Part shown: positions 1 through 5,087 of the stretch, one piece after another | Layout of the letters: each line of letters opens with the position of its first letter | Numbering within the stretch: position 1 is the first letter of the stretch | The notes under the pieces: model-generated | Seen by the model: the letters and a program-made list of their open reading frames with translations, nothing else | Database searches by the model: none | Told to the model about the DNA's origin: nothing | NCBI GenBank assembly: GCA_001829395.1 | Contig: MIBD01000120.1 | Span: forward strand, 1-5,957 | From: Spirochaetes bacterium GWF1_49_6 | GTDB lineage: Bacteria; Spirochaetota; Brevinematia; Brevinematales; GWF1-51-8 | Direction: 5' to 3' | DNA length: 5,957 nt | Position numbers and translations under genes: made by a program

Positions 1-33
1 TAATTCAGCCTTATTCTTTTTTCCACTTAACAT
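1..33 (-). CDS. Start of a second AT-rich ORF, cut by the left window edge
   Basis: An ATG (31-33) opens a frame that stays open for all 11 visible codons (MLSGKKNKAEL...) to the window edge. A good Shine-Dalgarno, GAAAGGA (40-46), lies 6 nt upstream of the ATG. The start is 21 nt after the stop of the preceding unknown gene on the same strand, which is normal operon spacing, so the two are probably co-transcribed from the promoter at 1178-1205. The Shine-Dalgarno sits partly in the loop of a small hairpin (36-53). Only 11 residues are visible, basic and without any recognisable family signature, so no function can be given. The call rests on the ribosome-binding site, spacing and open frame; a chance open stretch this short is possible. 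Confidence 0.45.
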   Translation of the reverse strand, partial: MLSGKKNKAEL

Positions 34-35
34 TA

Positions 36-53
36 TGTGTCCTTTCAGACACA
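36..53 (-). promoter_or_regulatory. Small hairpin overlapping the Shine-Dalgarno of the left-edge ORF
   Basis: On the minus strand TGTGTC (53-48) and GACACA (41-36) form a perfect 6-bp stem with the loop TGAAAG. The Shine-Dalgarno GAAAGGA of the downstream ORF lies mostly in this loop and partly in the 3' arm. The hairpin begins 1 nt after the upstream stop codon. It could couple translation of the two genes, because a ribosome finishing the first would melt it. It has no U-tract, so it is not an intrinsic terminator. A 6-bp stem can occur by chance. Confidence 0.3.
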
Positions 54-54
54 A

Positions 55-1158
55 TTAATTATACACTACCAAATAATGAATATAATAATCATAGATTATT
101 ATTGGAGATAAAAACCACATTTCATATGGAATGATAAAATTTGTATATTCATTAAAAGAATCAAATGTAGTCGGAAATATTGAATCATTTTTAATAAGCA
201 TCATATAATTTGTAAAAACAACGCATGTTTCTTTATTTTCCATTATTTTTAGTTTTTTGTTCATTTCTTCTGAGTCATAAAAGAAAGATGATTGATTATG
301 TGATTCAAAGCTATTCCAAAATAGATTTTCTCTTTCTATTTCTTTTGTTTTTTCTTTAATGTCTTGCTGATGCTTATTAAAAATAAAAAAATCAATCGAA
401 GGTGGAAAAGCGTTTTTTAAAAATAATAGTCCCTTAAAATATTTCGAAAAATAATTTCTGGCTTCATGTTTTAATTCACAAAGTAAATCATCCAATTTTT
501 CATTCATTACACTTAAAGAGTTATAAGAAGTAGTAGAAAAACTCCTAAATCCTGATTTGATTAACTGATAAATAGATAAAACCTGTTCGACATGAAACTG
601 AGTATTTATTATTTTTTCAAATTCATTTAAAAATACAACTGAAGGAGTTACAATAATATTTAATACGATAAAAGTATCTAGAGGTCGAATAATCTGAAAT
701 GTAGCATATTCAATTAATGAATTCTTATTTTCAGTAAAATCAATATCTATCTTTATATTATAATAATCCTTTCCAGAAATATTTTGCGATGAAGAATTTA
801 TAGACTTTTCTATCCTTTCATAGTTATCAGCTTGAGTATATATTCTTTTTTTTATCTTAGCTTTTTTTAATAGTCTCTTAAATCCATTTTTGAGTATGTC
901 TATGTCTTCAATAGGAAACATCTCGGATATAGAGGTTTTTTTTAAAAACAATTGATCATTATGTGGGATTGTATTATTATCACTCATCCTCCTACATATT
1001 CTATAATCTTCAAAATATACTTTTAGCCTATAAAGAAATGAATTTGTGTTTTTTGTCTTTATTTTTATTGCACATTTAAATAATAATGTTGAAAAGAATT
1101 TATTCAGTTTACTTTTTAAGTTTTCCCGCTTTCTTGTTATTATGTTTTTATATTTCAC
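55..1158 (-). CDS. Unrecognised AT-rich protein, about 367 residues
   Basis: I do not recognise this protein. Two in-frame GTG starts exist, at 1162-1164 and 1156-1158. I prefer the latter because AAAGG (1166-1170) lies 7 nt upstream of it but directly abuts the former. With numbering from the longer start, the first 50 or so residues are strongly basic (many Lys/Arg). Residues 160-180 are a hydrophobic stretch that looks more like a buried strand than a clear membrane helix. Residues 265-280 are charged (KEKTKEIERE). The last 25 residues are aromatic and hydrophobic, ending FLSPIIIYDYYIHYLVVYN. I see no Walker motif, zinc cluster, helix-turn-helix, nuclease motif or signal peptide. The gene is Lys/Asn/Ile/Phe-rich and AT-rich, unlike every gene to its right, which suggests transfer. 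It has its own consensus promoter and probably a downstream partner. A C-terminal truncation cannot be excluded. Confidence 0.75.
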   Translation of the reverse strand: MKYKNIITRKRENLKSKLNKFFSTLLFKCAIKIKTKNTNSFLYRLKVYFEDYRICRRMSDNNTIPHNDQLFLKKTSISEMFPIEDIDILKNGFKRLLKKAKIKKRIYTQADNYERIEKSINSSSQNISGKDYYNIKIDIDFTENKNSLIEYATFQIIRPLDTFIVLNIIVTPSVVFLNEFEKIINTQFHVEQVLSIYQLIKSGFRSFSTTSYNSLSVMNEKLDDLLCELKHEARNYFSKYFKGLLFLKNAFPPSIDFFIFNKHQQDIKEKTKEIERENLFWNSFESHNQSSFFYDSEEMNKKLKIMENKETCVVFTNYMMLIKNDSIFPTTFDSFNEYTNFIIPYEMWFLSPIIIYDYYIHYLVVYN

Positions 1159-1177
1159 TTTCACACCTTTATATACA

Positions 1178-1205
1178 ATTATAATACTATAACAGCAAGT
1201 GTCAA
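1178..1205 (-). promoter_or_regulatory. Perfect-consensus sigma-70-type promoter of the AT-rich unit
   Basis: On the minus strand TTGACA (1205-1200) is followed after exactly 16 nt by TATAAT (1183-1178). Both hexamers match the bacterial housekeeping-sigma consensus in all 12 positions. The expected transcription start is near 1170-1172, leaving only about 12-14 nt of leader before the GTG at 1156-1158, just enough to hold the AAAGG ribosome-binding site. This short leader supports the chosen start codon. AT-rich DNA yields chance -10 boxes easily, but the paired perfect -35 and the fit to the gene start make this a strong call. Confidence 0.8.
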
Positions 1206-1272
1206 CTTAATACTTGGATTATTTTTCGTTTTCATAAGGAAGGAACAATCGTACTTATAATAGGGTTGTTAT

Positions 1273-1406
1273 GCCGTGCTATATAAAGCGCTTCAATCTA
1301 CAGGGAAATCCGACAAAGGGCGCTTGTCCGACGACGACGCGTAGCGGAGAAGGAGTTGCGCCCGACTCGGATTTCCCTGCTTCGCTCTAAGCTTTATCCG
1401 GCACGG
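1273..1406. repeat. Large imperfect palindrome, REP/MITE-like intergenic element
   Basis: The arms pair in nested blocks. CCGTGC (1274-1279) pairs with GCACGG (1401-1406). ATAAAGC (1283-1289) pairs with GCTTTAT (1391-1397). The 13-mer CAGGGAAATCCGA (1301-1313) is the exact complement of TCGGATTTCCCTG (1367-1379). GGGCGC (1318-1323) pairs with GCGCCC (1358-1363), and TCCG (1327-1330) with CGGA (1345-1348) near the apex. This would fold into one long rod of roughly 134 nt as RNA or single-stranded DNA. It holds no credible ORF and is more GC-rich than the flanking AT-rich spacer. The architecture is that of dispersed palindromic repeats or non-autonomous elements. From memory only, it resembles GC-rich intergenic repeats of many Gram-negative genomes that carry an adjoining AAAGAAAGTAA motif. 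Copy number cannot be judged from one window. Confidence 0.65.
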
Positions 1407-1420
1407 TGTCTCTTTCTTTG

Positions 1421-1454
1421 TTACTTTCTTTCTGGACACTCAGAAAGAAAGTAA
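1421..1454. repeat. Perfect 14-bp inverted repeat (hairpin) downstream of the AsmA gene
   Basis: TTACTTTCTTTCTG (1421-1434) and CAGAAAGAAAGTAA (1441-1454) are exact complements around the 6-nt loop GACACT. The hairpin starts 24 nt after the stop codon of the AsmA-like gene and is separated from the large palindrome by 14 nt of pyrimidine-rich sequence (TCTTTCTTTG just before it). There is no U-tract on either side, so a classical intrinsic terminator is not supported, although a stem this long could stabilise the 3' end of the AsmA mRNA or slow polymerase. I take it as part of the same repeat element as 1273-1406. The remainder of the 1165-1478 spacer is AT-rich and shows only the promoter at 1178-1205. 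Confidence 0.7.
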
Positions 1455-1478
1455 TACAAATACTATATATCCGAAGGG

Positions 1479-3503
1479 CTATTTCAGCTTCACGTCCGGT
1501 TTATCGAACGCCCCGCCGATTTTCAGCTTGAACACGATACGCCCGTCCTTCTGGTATCCCGACGTGAATATGGTCGCGATATTCGGCAGCGGGTTCAGGA
1601 AGTCCTGCGAGAACGACGCCTCGGCGTCGATATTCATCTTCTTGGTATCGGTGACTATATTTCCCGACGCGCCTATCGTGATCGCGTCGCTGTCGAACTT
1701 GAAGGTCTCTATCGTGAGTTTTTTATCGGCGAGCGCGGCTTTGAGGAGCACGGTATCGAAAAAGATGTCGTCCACCGGAATATCGTAGAGCGCGGACGCC
1801 ATCTCCTTCTGGACGGCGAAATCGCGGATCTCCCCGCCGGACGCGGTGACCGTAAAATCGGCGTCGGACCCGAAGATGTCCGTCAGGTCGAGCGCGAACG
1901 TCCCCGACGCGTTGAGGTTGCCGTGAAGCTTACCCGTCCCCTTGAGGAACGCGTCCGCCAGTTCCTTGAGCTTCCCGTCGGCGTACTGGAACTTCCCGCT
2001 GACGACATTTCCCTTCCATACGAGGTGCGCGGAGAGCTTCCCCCGCAGGAACTGGAGCGACCCGTCGGCGGTCAGTTCGGAGTTCTTCCACACCCCCGCT
2101 ATCGAGACCTCGCGCAGATCGACGTCATCGAACACGATCTGGCCGATATTCGCGCGGAGGTCGATCACCGGCATTTTAATGGGAAGCCCAATACCATCGC
2201 CGCCATTCCCGCCGCCCTCGTTACCCCCGCCCTTCACGGAATATTTATCCCATTCCGCGAGGAAACGCGCGACGTCTATCTTCTGCGAATTGAATTCCAC
2301 ACTCCACGGCGAACCCGCGAGATTTCCGCTGGAAAAGCCCAGTTTTGCGCTGCCCCCCGCGAAATCCGCGTTCGCGCTCCCGGTAAGCCGGTTATCGGTA
2401 ACCGTCCATTCCCCGCTCATACTATCGATCCACCGGTACTTGAAATTATCCAAATTGAGCTTCCCGCTCAGGATGAAACTCTTGTCGTACACGATGTCGA
2501 TATTCCCGGTCAGCTTACCGCTCATATCGTGACTAAAATCGGAGACATCGAGGTCGATCTTATCGGCGACCAGATCGACATGGACGCGTGAAAAATAAAG
2601 GAGGAGACGGCTGATATAGAAACGGCTGTTATTGACACGGAATCCGAGGCCGTGTACCAGCAGGTACTGCTTTTTCAGCGAGTACGTCCCGGTAAACTGC
2701 GTCTGCGAGCAGAGATTGAATTCGCCCCAGCAGATATTCACAATCTTGCCCGTCACCGTAATATCGTCCATCCCCCCGCGTACCAGTTCGGCGTCGAGCT
2801 GGGGAATCGTAAACCCGGTATTCATCTTCAGCAGCTTGTCCGGCTGGAACGATCGGATCTGGAGATACCCCTTGCTGAGCGTGCCGTCGTAATGCACCGA
2901 CCCGTACATCGAATCGACGTCCAGTACGAACCCGGACTCGTCGAACAGTTCCGACGGAGACAGAGTTGCATGGAAGTTCAGCGGGATGTCGTTCAGTAAA
3001 ACCTGTGAATCTTTTATCTCGATATTCCTTACCTTAATGGTGAAAAGTTTCGCCTGATGATTGGTCTGCGCGGTGGGCTTCGGGACATCCTTCGTGAAGT
3101 CGTTCAGGATATTCATGATATTGTCGTAGGTGGTGGTCAGGCCGGAGACCGATATGCTGAGCACATCGAGTTGGCGCAGGAAAAGCGCGAGCGGATTATA
3201 GACGAGCGAGCCTTCGGCGAATTTGACCGATACGCCGTTAACAAACCCGCCCGACTTCGATACTTCTATGCCGGTGAAACGAATCCCCTGCAGGAGCGAT
3301 ATTTCAATCGTCTGGACTCTAATTTCACGGTTGTAGTTCGTCTGGATTTCAGCGGATATTTTTTTAACCAAGTCCTGCGGGTCGGTGGTATAATAAAAAT
3401 AGGCGATAGTTCCCGCGGCGGCCGCGGCAATTATGACGAAGATAATGATAAACCACTTGAGAATTCGCAGGAAAGGGTTTTTAGCTTTTTTTTCTTTATT
3501 CAT
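1479..3503 (-). CDS. AsmA-family membrane-anchored envelope protein
   Basis: This 674-residue protein has the AsmA family plan. A short basic N-terminus (NKEKKAK) is followed by one membrane helix at about residues 14-37 (WFIIIFVIIAAAAAGTIAYF), then a long periplasmic, beta-rich region. The N-terminal AsmA-type part follows (about 45-125, including LLQGIRFTGIEVSKSG and LDVLSISVSGLTT). Repeated strand-rich segments come next, a glycine-rich linker (about 424-438), and an AsmA C-terminal-type domain (about 515-670) ending in GAFDKPDVKLK, a family-typical ending. AsmA-like proteins are thought to form bridge-like grooves that carry phospholipids between inner and outer membrane; that role here is by family, not by sequence evidence. 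The ATG at 3501-3503 has a weak Shine-Dalgarno (CGGAA, 6 nt away). It begins 33 nt after the small gene at 3537-3767, so the two probably share a transcript. Assignment to a particular AsmA subgroup (AsmA, TamB, YhdP, YicH) is not possible; TamB and YhdP are much longer. Confidence 0.88.
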   Translation of the reverse strand: MNKEKKAKNPFLRILKWFIIIFVIIAAAAAGTIAYFYYTTDPQDLVKKISAEIQTNYNREIRVQTIEISLLQGIRFTGIEVSKSGGFVNGVSVKFAEGSLVYNPLALFLRQLDVLSISVSGLTTTYDNIMNILNDFTKDVPKPTAQTNHQAKLFTIKVRNIEIKDSQVLLNDIPLNFHATLSPSELFDESGFVLDVDSMYGSVHYDGTLSKGYLQIRSFQPDKLLKMNTGFTIPQLDAELVRGGMDDITVTGKIVNICWGEFNLCSQTQFTGTYSLKKQYLLVHGLGFRVNNSRFYISRLLLYFSRVHVDLVADKIDLDVSDFSHDMSGKLTGNIDIVYDKSFILSGKLNLDNFKYRWIDSMSGEWTVTDNRLTGSANADFAGGSAKLGFSSGNLAGSPWSVEFNSQKIDVARFLAEWDKYSVKGGGNEGGGNGGDGIGLPIKMPVIDLRANIGQIVFDDVDLREVSIAGVWKNSELTADGSLQFLRGKLSAHLVWKGNVVSGKFQYADGKLKELADAFLKGTGKLHGNLNASGTFALDLTDIFGSDADFTVTASGGEIRDFAVQKEMASALYDIPVDDIFFDTVLLKAALADKKLTIETFKFDSDAITIGASGNIVTDTKKMNIDAEASFSQDFLNPLPNIATIFTSGYQKDGRIVFKLKIGGAFDKPDVKLK

Positions 3504-3536
3504 CGGTATTCCGAAAATGAAATATTGGTAAGGGTA

Positions 3537-3767
3537 TTAGACCGAATGGCTTCGTTTGGAATGGTTTTCATCTAAAAAACGCTCGCAATTATAATGAAAC
3601 CATTCGTCATAGTAACTATTGATCCATTCACGGGCGGCGCGGCTCATACCGATATCATGCCCCGCTTTTTCACTCTCCAGCCATTTGTAGTCTAAGATTT
3701 CTTTGATAACCGCATCAATCTCATCTTTCAGATTAAAGCACTTCATAGTCGCTCCGAAAAAATCCAT
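3537..3767 (-). CDS. Small acidic hypothetical protein, about 76 residues
   Basis: The core (residues about 13-57) reads LKDEIDAVIKEILDYKW, then ESEKAGHDIGMSRAAREW, then a Tyr/Trp-rich helix YYDEWFHY. It looks helical and soluble, with no signal peptide or membrane segment. The pattern E-I-L-x-x-K-W-x-x-S-E-x-A-G-x-D-I-G resembles small uncharacterised bacterial proteins and, as I recall, a similar motif in DUF4032-type proteins; this needs a profile search. Two starts are plausible: ATG 3765-3767 with GAGG 5 nt upstream, and ATG 3744-3746 (69 residues, MKCFNLKDE) with GGAG 5 nt upstream. Longer in-frame starts up to 3869 lie upstream of the probable promoter and lack support. The gene stands 33 nt before the AsmA-like gene, so a link to that envelope protein is possible but unproven. 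Its GC content is lower than that of its neighbours. Confidence 0.65.
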   Translation of the reverse strand: MDFFGATMKCFNLKDEIDAVIKEILDYKWLESEKAGHDIGMSRAAREWINSYYDEWFHYNCERFLDENHSKRSHSV

Positions 3768-3788
3768 AACAACCTCAATTATAGGTAT

Positions 3789-3818
3789 ATAATTTATCTT
3801 ATTTTTTAAAAATGTCAA
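3789..3818 (-). promoter_or_regulatory. Probable promoter for the small gene and AsmA-like gene
   Basis: TTGACA (3818-3813 on the minus strand) is a perfect -35 box in an A/T-rich stretch. Candidate -10 boxes are TAAATT (3796-3791, 16-nt spacer) or AATTAT (3794-3789, 18-nt spacer), each 4 of 6 to consensus. Transcription would start near 3782-3789, upstream of both candidate ATGs (3767 and 3746) and of their ribosome-binding sites. The promoter would separate this pair from the glycolytic operon and argues against starts upstream of 3790. Confidence 0.5.
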
Positions 3819-3848
3819 GGAGTTTTTCATTATTGAGGAATAGAGGGA

Positions 3849-3909
3849 CTGTTCCGTCAGCCGATACACAGCAGGTATTTCTACCTGTGCAATTTACTTC
3901 ATGGAACAG
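3849..3909 (-). other. Structured spacer after tpiA: long-range stem with GAAA-capped hairpin
   Basis: In the 169-nt spacer after tpiA, the minus-strand RNA can pair CTGTTCC (3909-3903) with GGAACAG (3855-3849). This 7-bp stem can be extended by a GGG/CCC pairing across a small bulge. Inside it, CAGGTA (3887-3882) and TACCTG (3877-3872) form a 6-bp stem closed by a GAAA loop, a stable GNRA-type tetraloop. No U-run follows, so a standard intrinsic terminator is not supported. It may be a tpiA mRNA 3' end structure, a processing or attenuation site, or a small RNA; the stems are exact but the function is inference. Confidence 0.4.
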
Positions 3910-3936
3910 AACCCCTTTCCCCTGAAAATTATTTAC

Positions 3937-4692
3937 TTATTGAAACTTTACTATCCGGGTAAACCCGTCTGCCTTTAGACTCGCGCCGCCGACCAGTGAC
4001 CCGTCTATATTCGGCTTCGCCATCAACCCGTCCACATTATCGGGCTTCACCGACCCGCCGTACAGGATACGCATATTGTCCGCTGTTCCCTGATCGTATA
4101 TCGACGCCAGTATCTCACGGATGATTTTATGCGCCTCGTCCGCGTCCTCGGGCGATGCCGTCTTACCGGTGCCGATCGCCCACACGGGCTCATACGCGAT
4201 CACCACTTTCGCCGCGTCTTCCTTCGACAGTTCCTTGAACCCGCCCTTGGTCTGCGTCTTCAGCACTTCCTCGATCTTTCCGCCTTCGCGTTCCTCGAGA
4301 AGCTCGCCGACACAAAGCACCGGTTTCAGCCCGTGCGCAAGCGCCGACTTGAGCTTCTTGTTGATCAGGTCGTTGGTTTCGCCGAAAACATGACGGCGTT
4401 CGGAATGCCCGAGAAGCACCCATTTCGCTCCGGTATCCAGTATCTGCAACGGTGAGATTTCCCCGGTAAACGCGCCTTCTTTCTCGAAGTACATATTCTG
4501 CGCGCCGACCCATACATTTGTCCCATCCAATTCTTTCGCAATAGGGGCGAGAAGCGTAAACGGTACGAAAATGAGAATGTCACGGTCTTTGACATCCCCG
4601 CAGTTCGCTTTCAGCGACTTGACCAGGTCGAGGCCGCTTGCTGTATTCATATACATCTTCCAATTACCCGACATTAAAGGTCTCTTAGCCAT
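3937..4692 (-). CDS. tpiA: Triosephosphate isomerase
   Basis: TpiA interconverts dihydroxyacetone phosphate and glyceraldehyde 3-phosphate in glycolysis and gluconeogenesis, in the cytoplasm. The 251-residue length is normal for bacterial TIM barrels. All signature residues are present: the substrate-binding Lys12 in GNWKM, catalytic His97 in LLGHSERR, catalytic Glu168 in AYEPVWAIGTGK (which runs into the mobile loop 6), the conserved Cys127 in LCVGE, and the phosphate-binding YGGSVKPDN (211-219) and LVGGASL (233-239). The ATG at 4690-4692 has a near-ideal Shine-Dalgarno, AAAAGGAGG (4698-4706), 5 nt away, fixing the start. It lies 90 nt after the Dabb gene and downstream of pgk on the same strand, consistent with a glycolytic operon. 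The 90-nt spacer is AT-rich with no convincing promoter or terminator. Nothing suggests loss of activity. Confidence 0.97.
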   Translation of the reverse strand: MAKRPLMSGNWKMYMNTASGLDLVKSLKANCGDVKDRDILIFVPFTLLAPIAKELDGTNVWVGAQNMYFEKEGAFTGEISPLQILDTGAKWVLLGHSERRHVFGETNDLINKKLKSALAHGLKPVLCVGELLEEREGGKIEEVLKTQTKGGFKELSKEDAAKVVIAYEPVWAIGTGKTASPEDADEAHKIIREILASIYDQGTADNMRILYGGSVKPDNVDGLMAKPNIDGSLVGGASLKADGFTRIVKFQ

Positions 4693-4782
4693 TTTATCCT
4701 CCTTTTCAGTGAAAAGTTACAAGTGTAAAGTAAAAAGCACAAAACCGGAAAAACAAATACTTTTTATTCTATAGCGATACTA

Positions 4783-5079
4783 TTATCCCTGGTACTCGAA
4801 ATCGACGACCGCGCGTTCCGTAGTCACCGAACGGACGAACTCGCCGACCCTCTGGTGCTCCGGGTGCTTCTGGTAAATTTCCAGATCCGCCCTGCTGTTC
4901 AGCGTCACCGCGAGACCCACATCGTAGGCGTTATCGCCCCCGTTGAAGTCGGTTCCCGCCCTGAGCGCGCGGATAACCCATACTTTATCCTTCAGCGAAC
5001 GGAGTTTCGAGATCATCTCGGCGGTATTCTCCGCCTTGTTCTCGTCCTTCATCCGCCACATGACTATATGTTCGATCAT
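4783..5079 (-). CDS. Dabb (stress-responsive A/B barrel) domain protein
   Basis: This 98-residue protein is a single Dabb domain, a ferredoxin-like alpha/beta fold that usually forms dimeric barrels. Visible family features are the N-terminal strand IEHIVMWRMKDE (2-13), a helix EMISKLRSLKD (21-31), the strand YDVGLAVTL (52-60), the motif LEIYQKHPEHQRV (66-78) and the final strand RAVVDFEY (89-96). Some family members bind small ligands or act as polyketide cyclase-like enzymes, and plant relatives are stress proteins. The role of bacterial single-domain versions is mostly unknown, so I assign no reaction. The ATG at 5077-5079 is 8 nt after the pgk stop; the AGGACGGAC serving as ribosome-binding site overlaps that stop, so translation is probably coupled to pgk. 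Lying between pgk and tpiA, it is transcribed with glycolytic genes, but a metabolic link is only a guess. Confidence 0.9.
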   Translation of the reverse strand: MIEHIVMWRMKDENKAENTAEMISKLRSLKDKVWVIRALRAGTDFNGGDNAYDVGLAVTLNSRADLEIYQKHPEHQRVGEFVRSVTTERAVVDFEYQG

Positions 5080-5087
5080 CGTCCGTC

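Noticed and set aside
981..1000. Alternative start of the AT-rich gene at an internal ATG preceded by AGGAGG
   Set aside because: AGGAGG directly abuts this ATG with no spacer, so it could not act as its ribosome-binding site; the two bases sets are the Arg-Arg codons of the longer frame, which already has a promoter-fitted start.
1421..1454. Intrinsic transcription terminator for the AsmA-like gene
   Set aside because: The stem is excellent but no T-run follows on the minus strand (the next bases are CAAAGAAAG), so I list it as a repeat hairpin.
1165..1478. CRISPR array or tRNA/riboswitch in the long gene-free spacer
   Set aside because: There are no regularly spaced direct repeats, no cloverleaf, and the pairing is a single nested palindrome plus one hairpin.
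1923..2591. Plus-strand ORF of about 222 codons and several overlapping plus-strand frames inside the AsmA-like gene (1528-3575)
   Set aside because: They are antisense to a well-supported AsmA-family gene, with Arg/Pro/His-rich translations typical of GC-rich antisense frames and no recognisable domain.
3768..3869. N-terminal extension of the small gene to an ATG at 3867-3869
   Set aside because: It would start upstream of the probable promoter and inside the structured spacer; the ATGs at 3765-3767 and 3744-3746 both have proper ribosome-binding sites.
4121..4595. Open frames on both strands overlapping tpiA
   Set aside because: tpiA is certain from its catalytic motifs; the alternative frames have low-complexity Ser/Arg-rich products and no supporting start signals.
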